The notes: generated by a model not told the origin, from the letters alone. DNA of 64,000 nucleotides from Candidatus Dormiibacterota bacterium (GCA_024280995.1 JAMXLM010000018.1:62001-126000), one strand, 5' to 3'; counted from the stretch's first letter, positions 43,371 to 51,774 are shown. Translations and numbers: made by a program.

Positions 43371-44627
43371 GTGCGAATCGAATCGCCTTCTCGGCGCAGT
43401 GGGCTGCGGCTATTCAAGGCGTGGTTCTGGACGCCCCCGCGTCCGCACGGCGAGACGATCGTCGATCGCCGGGTCAACCCGCTCGAGCTTCTCTACGACC
43501 TCGTGTACGGAGCCGTAATCGCCCGGGCGGGAGACCAGCTGGCGGGGCATGTCACGGCGGCCGGAGTTGTCGAATTCGCGCTGGTCTTCTCTCTCACATG
43601 GATCGCGTGGACCAACGGCACCCTTTACCTCGAGCTGCACGGTCGCAACAACGGCCGCACGCGGGCGTACGTCTTCCTTCAGATCGGGATCTTGACGATC
43701 CTCACCGTCTTCACCGCCGATCCCGCCGGCGCTAGCGGCTCGGCATTCGCCGTTGCATACACCGCCTTCCTGCTGGTGATGACGTGGCTCTGGTACGAGG
43801 TCCGCCGGCAGGACATCCGCGAACACCGGACCGAGTTCGCGAGCGACACGGCGCGCTACCTGGTGGCCATGTCGGTGTCGGTCGTGGCGATCCTTACCAG
43901 CGCCTTCCTGCCTGGCCAGGGCCGGCTCGGCGTGTGGGCGGTCTACACGATCGGATGGACGGTCCTGCTTCTGGTCATGGCCCGTGCGGAAGTGGGGCTT
44001 GGCCGTGGAATGGCGCCGACCGATTCGCTGGTCGACCGTTTCGGGACGTTCACCCTCATCGTCCTCGGCGCGGTGGTGTTCGGCGTCGTGGACGGACTGT
44101 CCCGGTCGCGGCACGACTTCACGACGATCGCGACCGGGATGGTCGCGTTAGTGGTGGGCTTCGGTTTCTGGTGGATCTACTTCGACGTCGTCGGCGGCAG
44201 GCGACCCAACCGGGACGGCCGCGCGATGGCGAACTGGATCATCAGCCACTTCCCGATCACGCTGGCGATCGCGGCATCCGGCGCGGGGATGGTGAGCCTG
44301 CTCGAGCACGCGCACGATGCGGGCACGCCGGAAGCCACGTCGTGGTTGCTGTCGGGGGCTGTCGCCCTTGGTCTGCTGTTCCTGATCCCGACGTCGCGGG
44401 CGCTCGCGGACGCAAGCAGGCTGGCCGCTGCGTTTCGCCCGACGTGGGCCGCGATGGCTGCAGGCGCGGCTATAAGCCTGGTCATCGGTTGGACGCGACC
44501 GTCGCCGTGGTTTCTCGCGCTGCTGCTGGATGCGGTCCTTGGACTCGTCTGGGCCGTCGCCGTCAGGGGATTCGTCCTGACGGACGCGTGGACGGTCGAA
44601 GAACGGCCCGCGCAGGGCGACACCTAA
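43371..44627 (+). CDS. LtrA-family (low temperature requirement protein A) membrane protein
   Basis: The 418-residue protein starts at GTG 43371 and shows the family features RRVNPLELLYDLVYGAVIARAGDQL and SLTWIAWTNGTLYLELHGRNN, with about ten membrane segments. LtrA was named in Listeria for growth in the cold; its activity is unknown. It follows the sensor-like gene by 9 bases, so the pair is likely one transcript. Confidence 0.88.
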   Translation: MRIESPSRRSGLRLFKAWFWTPPRPHGETIVDRRVNPLELLYDLVYGAVIARAGDQLAGHVTAAGVVEFALVFSLTWIAWTNGTLYLELHGRNNGRTRAYVFLQIGILTILTVFTADPAGASGSAFAVAYTAFLLVMTWLWYEVRRQDIREHRTEFASDTARYLVAMSVSVVAILTSAFLPGQGRLGVWAVYTIGWTVLLLVMARAEVGLGRGMAPTDSLVDRFGTFTLIVLGAVVFGVVDGLSRSRHDFTTIATGMVALVVGFGFWWIYFDVVGGRRPNRDGRAMANWIISHFPITLAIAASGAGMVSLLEHAHDAGTPEATSWLLSGAVALGLLFLIPTSRALADASRLAAAFRPTWAAMAAGAAISLVIGWTRPSPWFLALLLDAVLGLVWAVAVRGFVLTDAWTVEERPAQGDT

Positions 44628-44634
44628 GCGACGT

Positions 44635-44964
44635 TCAGCCTGTCCAGCTGGACAGCGGCTCTGCGCCGCGTGGGTAGGTCGTCGAAGGCAGGAAAACCAG
44701 GGCGTCGAACTCGCTGAAACTGTCCGGCGAAAGCACGAAGTACGTCGGGTTGAGGCTGCCGCCTGTACGCAACGGCGCCGGCGCGGGCGCCTGACTCGGC
44801 ATCGGCATGAAGGTCGCCTGCCCGCTCTTCAAGAGGTCCGCCTCCAGCGTTCCCGGCTCAGGCTCGCCGACGCCATTGGCTTCGGAGGTGCCGAGCGCCA
44901 TGCCGATCACCCTGTAGCCCTCGCCCAGCCGGAGCGCCACCTGCACGCCCGCCGCCCACCACAC
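44635..44964 (-). CDS. Short hypothetical protein, possibly a remnant
   Basis: The 109-residue frame starts at GTG 44964, 58 bases after the cupin gene. It has no ribosome site and no motif I recognise; a Pro/Ala-rich stretch (QAPAPAPLRTGG) lies in the middle. It could be a small gene of the same operon or the tail of a broken one. It is convergent with the LtrA gene, 7 bases away. Confidence 0.4.
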   Translation of the reverse strand: MWWAAGVQVALRLGEGYRVIGMALGTSEANGVGEPEPGTLEADLLKSGQATFMPMPSQAPAPAPLRTGGSLNPTYFVLSPDSFSEFDALVFLPSTTYPRGAEPLSSWTG

Positions 44965-45021
44965 CGAGTCGGCTTGAAATGGAAATCGCGTCCTTCTCGA
45001 TCCACTCGTCGACGGTGCCGG

Positions 45022-45417
45022 TCAGGCGCCGTACTCCTCGTCGGTGACGTGATCGAGCCACGTCGCGTTGTTGCCCTGCTCGTCGACCTCGAGCATCGCG
45101 ATATGGCTCATGAACCGAGTCCGCGCCGCGCCATGCCAGTGCTCTTCCCCAGGCTCGAAGAAGACGCGATCGCCGGGCCGGATGATTTCGACCGGACCGC
45201 CGCGTCGTTGGGCACGACCCTCGCCCTCCGTGACGAAGATCGTCTGACCGTTCGGGTGCGTGTGCCACGCAGTGCGAGCGCCGGGCGTAAAACGCACGCT
45301 GCTGGCGCTGATCCGCGCACCGCCCGACGGGGCAGCGACCGAGTCGACGAAGACCGCTCCGGTGAACCATTCCGCCCGACCTGGCGTCGTGTTGACGCCG
45401 TTTCTCGTGATCTCCAT
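45022..45417 (-). CDS. Cupin-domain protein
   Basis: The 131-residue protein has the cupin motif TAWHTHPNGQTIFVTEGEG and the second His in PGEEHWHGAARTR. GAAAGGA precedes the ATG. It resembles the short cupins found beside carboxymuconolactone decarboxylase-type genes. It is the third gene of the DUF4386-panE-cupin operon and so probably under the TetR operators at 47042-47091. Confidence 0.82.
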   Translation of the reverse strand: MEITRNGVNTTPGRAEWFTGAVFVDSVAAPSGGARISASSVRFTPGARTAWHTHPNGQTIFVTEGEGRAQRRGGPVEIIRPGDRVFFEPGEEHWHGAARTRFMSHIAMLEVDEQGNNATWLDHVTDEEYGA

Positions 45418-45426
45418 GCGTCCTTT

Positions 45427-46314
45427 CTACGCGACCACGGCCTGACCGGTGCGTGCCTGGAGGTCCATCACCACCTTCCGGGTCACAGGCACCGGCACGT
45501 TGTGCTTCACCGCTCGTCGCAGCAGGGCGCCGCCGAGGGCATCCAGCTCGAGCGGCCGGCCAGCGGCCTGGTCGCGCTGCATAGAGGTCTCCATCACTTC
45601 CGGGATCGAGTCGAGCCGCCGCAGCTGCGCGCTCGCGTCGATGGTCACGCCCTCCGCGGCGGCGACGGCGGACACCTCGTTGATCATCGCCACCGCGTCG
45701 TCCCGTCGCGCCGTGCGGATGACGCCTATCGGGGCGCGCTCGTCGGTGGTCAGCAGCGCCACCGGCGCGAGGAAAGCGAACTTGTCCCAGAGCATCGCGA
45801 GCTCGTCTTCCCGAATCCGGACGTCGAACCCTGCCGCCTTGAGCTGCTCGGCCAGCGGACCCACGCGGGCGCCCGCCAGCTCGATCGAGGCGAACGGGCT
45901 CGTATGCCGGATGACGCCCGGCCGTACTCGAGCCGTTTCGATGGCGATGGTCGCGGCGACAACATGCTCTGGCGGGTAGACGCGACGCAGGTGATCGACA
46001 TGATCCAGGCCGTTGAGAAACGGGACCACGAGCCCGTCGCCAAGAGCGCTCGCGGGAACGCGCCTGACGGCCTCCTCGAGGTGGGTCGCCTTGACCGTGA
46101 CCAGAACCGCGTCGACCGGCTCGGCCAGAGTCTCCGCGGCGCGCACCGCAACGTCGAAGTCGCCGAACCGTCCGCTCTCGACGCGGAGGCCGTCGCGGCG
46201 CAGGACGCCGGCCGTCTCGTCATTCGCCAGCACGATCACCTCGTCGCCGGAGCGGGCCAGGAGCGCGGCGAGCAGACCGCCGACGCCCCCCGGCCCCAGA
46301 ACAGCGAACTTCAC
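45427..46314 (-). CDS. panE: 2-dehydropantoate 2-reductase (PanE/ApbA family)
   Basis: The 295-residue protein starts at GTG 46314, overlapping the TGA of the DUF4386 gene. It has the NADP motif VKFAVLGPGGVGGLLAALLAR, the VKATHLEEAV segment, FLNGLDHVDHL, and Lys in LWDKFAFLAPVALLT, the ketopantoate reductase family pattern. The family reaction is NADPH reduction of ketopantoate to pantoate for CoA synthesis. Its place in a TetR-controlled operon with a cupin hints that it may act on another 2-oxoacid; paralogs with unknown substrates are common. Confidence 0.78.
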   Translation of the reverse strand: MKFAVLGPGGVGGLLAALLARSGDEVIVLANDETAGVLRRDGLRVESGRFGDFDVAVRAAETLAEPVDAVLVTVKATHLEEAVRRVPASALGDGLVVPFLNGLDHVDHLRRVYPPEHVVAATIAIETARVRPGVIRHTSPFASIELAGARVGPLAEQLKAAGFDVRIREDELAMLWDKFAFLAPVALLTTDERAPIGVIRTARRDDAVAMINEVSAVAAAEGVTIDASAQLRRLDSIPEVMETSMQRDQAAGRPLELDALGGALLRRAVKHNVPVPVTRKVVMDLQARTGQAVVA

Positions 46315-47018
46315 GCGACGGCCGCGCGCATGGCGCCTGCGCCCGCCAGGACCGGTGAAGGCTTGAATCCCTTGACGATCATCCACACGGCAAGACTCAT
46401 CTCCCATGAGAACACGGGGAGAGCGGTCAGCGCGCCCCAGACCGAGGTCTGCGAGTACAGGCCGAACAGCTCCGCGGTGCCCGACAGGAAGATTAGCGGC
46501 CCTCCAATGAAGCCGAGGATCGGGATGATCCGAGGCACGAGGCCTGATCGATACATGAGGTAGGCGAGAAGCGAGGTGTTGACGCCGAGCGCGAGGTTCG
46601 GCCCGAAGAGAAATGTCCAGTCATGGATGGCGACCAGCGCCCGCGCGACCGCCTCAGTGGCCGCGACGTCGCCCGCGTAGCTCTGCCGCAATGTCACGAT
46701 CGAGATGAGGCTCAGGATTCCGACCGCGATCAGCATGCCTTCGACCGTCCGGCCGGCAACGTAGCCGATGGCCGCGCCTTCGTTCTGACGTCTGACGACC
46801 GGGAACAGCGTCACCGCTGTGCCAATCACAGAGATGACGACGATCACCTCGCACAACGCCCCGAGCAGAACCTGCCAGTCCGCGGCAGACCTGCTGACCA
46901 CGTAGCCCTGGTCGTGCAGCACCGGCTGGTACATGGCCAGCGCCACCATCGCCGGGAATGCGGCGGCCAGGAAGAACACCCCCGCCACCAACGCGCTTCT
47001 GCGATACGTCGAGCTCAC
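46311..47018 (-). CDS. DUF4386 membrane protein
   Basis: The 235-residue protein starts at GTG 47018 behind GGGAGGAG; longer readings would run through the operators. STYRRSALVAGVFF, TAVTLFPVVRRQNEG, GYVAGRTVEG, VTLRQS and FSWEMSLAVWMIVKGFKPS match the island DUF4386 protein at 10310. It is the first gene of the operon with panE and cupin, divergent from the TetR gene, with two perfect palindromes between. Confidence 0.85.
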   Translation of the reverse strand: MSSTYRRSALVAGVFFLAAAFPAMVALAMYQPVLHDQGYVVSRSAADWQVLLGALCEVIVVISVIGTAVTLFPVVRRQNEGAAIGYVAGRTVEGMLIAVGILSLISIVTLRQSYAGDVAATEAVARALVAIHDWTFLFGPNLALGVNTSLLAYLMYRSGLVPRIIPILGFIGGPLIFLSGTAELFGLYSQTSVWGALTALPVFSWEMSLAVWMIVKGFKPSPVLAGAGAMRAAVA

Positions 47019-47041
47019 GTTCTCTCCTCCCAAATTGACCA

Positions 47042-47091
47042 GGTGTACGGCGTACACCATGGGTGACAGCCTAGAGTGTACGGCGTACACT
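47042..47091. promoter_or_regulatory. Twin TetR operators
   Basis: Two 17-base perfect palindromes, GGTGTACGGCGTACACC (47042-47058) and AGTGTACGGCGTACACT (47075-47091), share TGTACGGCGTACA and have centres 33 bases apart, about three helical turns. They lie between the divergent DUF4386 and TetR starts. Binding by the adjacent TetR to shut both genes is the natural reading. Confidence 0.85.
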
Positions 47092-47105
47092 TGTCAAGAC
47101 GTTCG

Positions 47106-47798
47106 ATGGCCCAGCAGGTAGAAACACCACGCCGAGCACACCTGTCACGGGAGCGCGTATTGAGCGCGGCCGTGGCGCTCGCCGACGAATCCGGGATCGA
47201 CGCGCTGAGCATGCGCAGGCTGGCCGACGCGCTGGACGTGGTCCCGATGGCGCTCTACAAGCACGTCGCCAACAAGGACCAGCTGCTGGACGGGATGATC
47301 GACACGGTCATCTCCGAGATCGACCCGGCGATTGCGGGCGCCGGCTGGAGGACCGCGATCCGCTCGCGCATCCTGTCCGCCCGCCAGGTTTTGAAGCGCC
47401 ACCCCTGGGCGTCGCGAGTCCTCGAGACGCGATCGAACGCCTCGCCGGTGGTGCTCGACTACATGAACTCGATGATCGGGATCTTCATCGAGGGCGGCTT
47501 CTCGATCGACCTGACCCACCACGTGATGCACGCGATGGGCAGCCGCCTCCTGGGCTTCAGCCAGGAGCTCTTCGACGACTCGGCGAGCATGGACCCCGAG
47601 ATGCGGGACGCCGTCGTCCGGCAGATGGAAGGTCGTTTTCCGCACATCGCCGCCGTGGTCAAGACCGTCTACCACGACGCCGGGTCGGTGGTCGGAGCCG
47701 GCTGCGACGACCAGTTCGAGTTCGAGTTCGCGCTGGACCTCCTCCTCGACGGGCTGGAGAGCCTGCGCGCGAAAGGGTGGTCGTCCAGGCGCGGTTGA
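47106..47798 (+). CDS. TetR-family transcriptional repressor (TetR_C type)
   Basis: The 230-residue protein has the TetR helix-turn-helix (LSRERVLSAAVALADESGIDALSMRRLADALDVVPMALYKHVANKDQLLDGM) and a C-terminal domain of the TetR/VioM type (MNSMIGIFIEGGFSIDLTHHVMHAMGSRLLGF). The ATG at 47106 lies 14 bases after operator 2, so the protein likely represses itself and the DUF4386-panE-cupin operon. Ligand unknown. Confidence 0.9.
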   Translation: MAQQVETPRRAHLSRERVLSAAVALADESGIDALSMRRLADALDVVPMALYKHVANKDQLLDGMIDTVISEIDPAIAGAGWRTAIRSRILSARQVLKRHPWASRVLETRSNASPVVLDYMNSMIGIFIEGGFSIDLTHHVMHAMGSRLLGFSQELFDDSASMDPEMRDAVVRQMEGRFPHIAAVVKTVYHDAGSVVGAGCDDQFEFEFALDLLLDGLESLRAKGWSSRRG

Positions 47799-47830
47799 CC
47801 TCAGCCACTTCTCTGACTAAAGTCAGAGAA
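47795..47830 (+). promoter_or_regulatory. Leaderless promoter overlapped by a perfect palindrome
   Basis: TTGACC (47795-47800), 17 bases, TAAAGT (47818-47823). The palindrome TTCTCTGACT-AA-AGTCAGAGAA (47809-47830) covers the -10 and ends on the A of the ATG. A start point 6-7 bases after the -10 would fall on that A, so the mRNA would have no leader. The MarR-like product probably binds here to repress itself. Confidence 0.7.
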
Positions 47831-48801
47831 TGGACGATGCGGCCGTCCGGCAGGTTCGCATCTTCAATCGCACGGTCGCCGAGCGCATCGGTGCGCTGAC
47901 CGATACCTTCCTCGGCCGGGCTCGACCGATGGGCGAGTCGCGCACGCTCTGGGAGATCGGACCGGATGGGATCGAAGTGCGCACGCTGCGCGCCAGGCTC
48001 GGCCTGGATTCGGGCTACTTCAGCCGGGTGCTGCGCTCGCTCGAAGCTCACGGCCTGGTCACGGTGGCCCCAAGCCGCAATGACGCGCGGGTAAGGTTCA
48101 TTCGCCTCACGCGGGCGGGCCGCGCGGAGCGCGCCGAGCTCGACCGCCGGGCGGACGATGTGGCGTGGAGCTTTCTCGAACCCCTCGACCAGGGCCGCCG
48201 CACCGCGCTGGTGGACGCGGTGGCGAAGGTCGAAGCGCTGCTGCGCGCTTCGATGGTGACGATCGCGGTGGAGGATCCGACGACTCGCGATGCGCGCTGG
48301 TGCATCGGTCAGTACTTCGCCGAGCTGGATCGCCGGTTCGAGAGCGGCTTCGATCCCTCGCAGTCCATCCCGGCCGACGCCGATGAGCTGGTCATGCCGA
48401 GAGGCGCCCTACTGATCGCGCGGCTGCGCGCCGAGCCGGTCGGCTGCGGCGCGATCAAGTTTCACCATCGGGCGCCGGCCGAGCTGAAGCGGATGTGGGT
48501 CGCGCCCGAGATGCGGGGCTCAGGCCTCGGGCGGAGGCTGCTGCGCGAGCTCGAGCGCCACGCGGAGGCGGGGGGAGCGCGGGCCGTCCGGCTCGAGACG
48601 AACCGCGCGCTCCAGGAAGCAATCTCGCTTTACCGCCAGAGCGGCTATCGCGAGGTGCCGGCGTTCAACGACGAGCCTTACGCCCACCACTGGTTCGAAA
48701 AGCGCCTCAGCGGCCCCCTGACGAAGCGACCTTCCACAGGTATCCGTCCGGGTCGGCGAACCACCCGGCCTTCCCCCACTTCGCCTCCGACGCCGCCTTG
48801 A
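47830..48801 (+). CDS. MarR-type HTH fused to GNAT acetyltransferase
   Basis: The 323-residue protein has a MarR winged helix (about 30-105; TLRARLGLDSGYFSRVLRSLEAHGLV) and a GNAT domain (about 145-295; LKRMWVAPEMRGSGLGRRLLREL with the acetyl-CoA loop, and ALQEAISLYRQSGYREV). Such fusions are known; the acetylated substrate is not. The GNAT fold ends at HHWFEKRL. The remaining 30 or so residues, rich in Pro/Arg/Thr, lie opposite the 3' end of the VOC gene and may be an accidental extension. Confidence 0.85.
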   Translation: MDDAAVRQVRIFNRTVAERIGALTDTFLGRARPMGESRTLWEIGPDGIEVRTLRARLGLDSGYFSRVLRSLEAHGLVTVAPSRNDARVRFIRLTRAGRAERAELDRRADDVAWSFLEPLDQGRRTALVDAVAKVEALLRASMVTIAVEDPTTRDARWCIGQYFAELDRRFESGFDPSQSIPADADELVMPRGALLIARLRAEPVGCGAIKFHHRAPAELKRMWVAPEMRGSGLGRRLLRELERHAEAGGARAVRLETNRALQEAISLYRQSGYREVPAFNDEPYAHHWFEKRLSGPLTKRPSTGIRPGRRTTRPSPTSPPTPP

Positions 48802-49099
48802 CGATCTTCCCGCCCGCGCTCTCGGCCTGGGCCAGCACCTCGTCGACGCGCTCGAAGTTCGGCACGACGTAGTGCAGCGTCATGCCGCTGAACCCACCGC
48901 CCTCCGGCGAAACGCCCGCGTCGGCGGCCAGCGTCGCCCTCGGATACAGCCCGAATGTCGAAGACCCGTCGCCGAGCTTGAACATCACGAACTGGGGGTA
49001 GTCGTTCACGATCGAGCAACCCAGGCCCTCGGCGTAGAACTTCTTCGATCGGGCGATGTCCTCCACTCCGACCAGCACTGACGTGATCTCGAGACTCAT
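48707..49099 (-). CDS. VOC-family (glyoxalase/dioxygenase superfamily) protein
   Basis: The 130-residue protein reads ITSVLVGVEDIARSKKFYAEGLGCSIV and TLHYVVPNFERVDEVLAQAESAGGKIVK...WFADPDGYLWKV, the paired beta-alpha-beta modules of VOC proteins. AAAGGAGTGAT lies before the ATG. Enzyme activity cannot be specified. The 3' 95 bases overlap the convergent MarR-GNAT gene, and the gene is divergent from the SigJ-like sigma factor. Confidence 0.85.
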   Translation of the reverse strand: MSLEITSVLVGVEDIARSKKFYAEGLGCSIVNDYPQFVMFKLGDGSSTFGLYPRATLAADAGVSPEGGGFSGMTLHYVVPNFERVDEVLAQAESAGGKIVKAASEAKWGKAGWFADPDGYLWKVASSGGR

Positions 49100-49180
49100 T
49101 TGCGTATCACTCCTTTGTCACATTGATTGCGCGGCAGCCGTCACCCAGGTAGACGGATCAAGAACAGGAAACGTGACCGC

Positions 49181-50029
49181 ATGACTGAGAAAGACTGGTT
49201 GGGCGAGCGATTCGAACAGAACAGAAGCCGGCTGACGGCGATCGCCGTACGCATGCTCGGCTCGCGGTCGGAGGCGGACGACGCGGTTCAGGAAGCCTGG
49301 CTGCGGCTCAGCCGGTCCGACGCCTCGGCCATAGAGAACCTCGGAGGGTGGCTGACGACCGTGGTCGGCCGCGTGTGCCTGGACATGCTGCGGTCGCGCA
49401 AGTCGCGGCGGGAGGAGCCGCTCGATATCCAGGCGCCCGAGGCGAGCGCCGACCCGGAGCGGGAGGTGATGCTCGCCGAGGGCATCGGCCTTGCCCTCGT
49501 TGTCGTCCTCGAGACTCTGACCCCCGCCGAACGGGTGGCATTCGTCCTCCACGACATGTTCGCGATGCCCTTTGAAGAGATCGCGCCTATCGTCGGCCGG
49601 ACGGCGACCGCCACTCGCCAGCTGGCAAGTCGGGCTCGCCGGCGCGTCCAGGGCTCGGACGAGCCCCGCGCCGGAATCGCGCGCAATCGGAGCATCGTCG
49701 AAGCCTTCCTGGCCGCGTCGCGGGGCGGGGACTTCGGCGCCCTGATCTCGATGCTGGACCCGGACGTGGTCCTTCGTTCAGACGAGGCCGCGGTGCAGAT
49801 CGGCTCGGACCGCGAACTGGTCGGAGCCGAGCCCGTCGCCACGACGTTCGCGGGACGGGCGCGCGCAGCGAGGGCGGCGCTCATCGACGGCGAGCCCGGC
49901 CTGGTCTGGGCGCCTGGCGGCTCGCCGCGCGTCGTCTTCGCGTTCAAGTTCGAGCGGGACCGGATCGTCGAGATCGACACGATCGCCGACCCGGAGCGCC
50001 TGAGCGCGATGGAGATAGAGATCCTTTAG
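49181..50029 (+). CDS. SigJ-like ECF sigma factor with C-terminal SnoaL-like domain
   Basis: The 282-residue protein has sigma region 2 (RLTAIAVRMLGSRSEADDAVQEAWLRL, ENLGGWLTTVVGRVCLDMLRSRKSRRE), region 4 (LTPAERVAFVLHDMFAMPFEEIAPIVGRTATATRQLASRARRRV) and a C-terminal NTF2/SnoaL-like domain (about 165-282; SIVEAFLAASRGGDFGALISMLDPDVVL). In this group the fused domain controls sigma activity in place of a separate anti-sigma factor. ATG 49181 fits the family start. Confidence 0.9.
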   Translation: MTEKDWLGERFEQNRSRLTAIAVRMLGSRSEADDAVQEAWLRLSRSDASAIENLGGWLTTVVGRVCLDMLRSRKSRREEPLDIQAPEASADPEREVMLAEGIGLALVVVLETLTPAERVAFVLHDMFAMPFEEIAPIVGRTATATRQLASRARRRVQGSDEPRAGIARNRSIVEAFLAASRGGDFGALISMLDPDVVLRSDEAAVQIGSDRELVGAEPVATTFAGRARAARAALIDGEPGLVWAPGGSPRVVFAFKFERDRIVEIDTIADPERLSAMEIEIL

Positions 50030-50123
50030 TTCGCCGTCTTATGCGGAGAGCGCGAGCGTGAGAAGCTCCAAGCCCAGATGCGCATGTACGACGCGCTCTA
50101 CGAGTGGTGCACGTCGGCCTGAC

Positions 50124-50741
50124 ATGGAGCTGCGGACCGAGCGCTTGATCCTGCGGCGGTGGCGCGACTCCGACCGAGAGCCGTTCGCCAGCATGAACGC
50201 CGACCCCAAGGTCATGCGCCACTTCCCGCACGCGCTCACGCGCGAGGAGTCCGACGCGTTCGTCGACCGCATCGAGGCGCACTTCGACGAGAAGGGGTTC
50301 GGGCTGTGGGCCGTCGAGGTTGCCGGTGGCGCCCCGTTCATCGGCTTTGTCGGCCTGTCGACCCATTCGGTCATTCCCGGAGTCGAGATCGGCTGGCGGC
50401 TCGACGAACCGTACTGGGGACGCGGTTACGCGACCGAAGCGGCGCGCGCGACGCTCGAGGATGGGTTCGACCGCGCAGGGCTCGAGGAGATCATCTCCTT
50501 CACGTCAACGCTCAACCTTCCGTCGATCGCGGTCATGGAGCGCCTCGGTATGACGCACGACCCGGCCGACGACTTCGATCACCCGAACGTGCCGGAGGGA
50601 CATCCCCTCCGACGCCACGTGCTTTACCGGATCAGCTCAAAGACCGGCCGTTTGCGCGCCGCTGCGTCCGGGTCGTCGAGCACCTCACGCGCGCCGAGCA
50701 CCGCGAGCAGCAAGCCACCCACACGGAGGCGGCGGACGTAA
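50124..50741 (+). CDS. RimJ/RimL-type GNAT acetyltransferase
   Basis: The 205-residue protein starts MELRTERLILRRWRDSDREPF and has IGWRLDEPYWGRGYATEAARATLEDGF (acetyl-CoA loop) and STLNLPSIAVMERLGM. These are features of GNATs that acetylate N-terminal or small-molecule amines. The fold ends near VLYRISS. The last 30 residues are Ser/Arg-rich and lie opposite the deazaflavin reductase 3' end, so they may be an unplanned extension. Confidence 0.83.
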   Translation: MELRTERLILRRWRDSDREPFASMNADPKVMRHFPHALTREESDAFVDRIEAHFDEKGFGLWAVEVAGGAPFIGFVGLSTHSVIPGVEIGWRLDEPYWGRGYATEAARATLEDGFDRAGLEEIISFTSTLNLPSIAVMERLGMTHDPADDFDHPNVPEGHPLRRHVLYRISSKTGRLRAAASGSSSTSRAPSTASSKPPTRRRRT

Positions 50742-51079
50742 GGGGCCAGGACGTCGCGGAAGAAGGCCGCACCCTCCTCCACCGTCAGCTCCCGCGCCGC
50801 CACCTCTTCACGAGTCTTGCCCACTGCCAGCGTCGCGTGGCGCGCGGCGCGCAGGTTGCGAACCCAGTTCGTCTCGCCGAACGTGCCGATGACCCAGCGC
50901 CCACCGCCGATCTCGACCAGGGCGACCGGGTTCGTGCGCGGCACGCCGCTCTTGCGCCCACGGATGGTGATCAGCGCGTTTGGACCGAGCAGCGGCCCCA
51001 CCCTGAGAACACGCTGCGCGAGCGGATTGAAGAAACCGACGAAACCTGGTGCCTTGGCCGGGGTTGTTGCGGTGCTCAT
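50624..51079 (-). CDS. Deazaflavin (F420)-dependent nitroreductase-family protein
   Basis: The 151-residue protein has the Ddn-type split-barrel signature: LITIRGRKSGVPRTNPVALVEIGGGRWVIGTFGETNWVRNLRAARHATL. Members use reduced F420 or a related flavin to reduce quinones or nitro compounds. It follows the TetR gene by 19 bases on the same strand, so the TetR probably controls it. The presence of this family suggests an F420-making organism. Confidence 0.85.
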   Translation of the reverse strand: MSTATTPAKAPGFVGFFNPLAQRVLRVGPLLGPNALITIRGRKSGVPRTNPVALVEIGGGRWVIGTFGETNWVRNLRAARHATLAVGKTREEVAARELTVEEGAAFFRDVLAPYVRRLRVGGLLLAVLGAREVLDDPDAAARKRPVFELIR

Positions 51080-51098
51080 ACCGTAACAAACTAATCAA

Positions 51099-51701
51099 TC
51101 AGTTGCTTGATTCCCTCTTTGGCGAAGAATCCGATCCGAGCCATCGTTCGAGCTGCCGCAGCGCCTGGTCGCCACGGTTTGCGTCCTGCATCACCGGCAA
51201 TGTCATCGCGGTCAGGGTGGCGATGATCAGCGCGGCCACGCCATCGCCGTCCACCTCGCGCCTGAGACCGCCCTCCTTCACGGTCCGGCGAAGAAGCCCG
51301 CGCATGGTCGTGTGCCACCCGTCGTAGACGTCGTCGAGGATCGTCCTTATGGACTCGTCGCGGACCGACCGGAGCGCAAGCTCGGCCATCACCGAACCCA
51401 GCTCGGGTTCCTCGAGCATCAGATTGCGCACGGCCCGGAGGTGGTTGCGGAGCTGCGACGACGGCGAGCCATGCGGCTCGAGCGTGGTGAGGAACCTGCC
51501 CATGGCGTGGTCGAGCACGGCGCGGATCAGGGACTCCTTCGTCGGGAAGTAGTAGTGGAGGGTCGCGATGTTGACGCCTACTTCGCCGGCCACGTCACGA
51601 GTACGGAGCCCCTCGAAACCCCGCTCCGCGATCTGGCGGTAGGCGGCGAGGACGAGCTCCTCGCGGCGTTTCTCGCTGACAGCCCGCCTGGCCGGTGGCA
51701 C
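51099..51701 (-). CDS. TetR-family transcriptional regulator
   Basis: The 200-residue protein starts at GTG 51701. RREELVLAAYRQIAERGFEGLRTRDVAGEVGVNIATLHYYFPTKESLIRAVL is a standard TetR helix-turn-helix; the C-terminal ligand domain is unassigned. It lies directly upstream of the deazaflavin reductase gene in one unit. No clear palindrome was found in the short gap to the divergent DUF559 gene. Confidence 0.88.
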   Translation of the reverse strand: MPPARRAVSEKRREELVLAAYRQIAERGFEGLRTRDVAGEVGVNIATLHYYFPTKESLIRAVLDHAMGRFLTTLEPHGSPSSQLRNHLRAVRNLMLEEPELGSVMAELALRSVRDESIRTILDDVYDGWHTTMRGLLRRTVKEGGLRREVDGDGVAALIIATLTAMTLPVMQDANRGDQALRQLERWLGSDSSPKRESSN

Positions 51702-51774
51702 GGGGCAATTAAACGCGACCCGGCCTTAACGGGCAGGGTTGCCTTGTCAACGGTGGCCATCCATCCTCGCCGAC

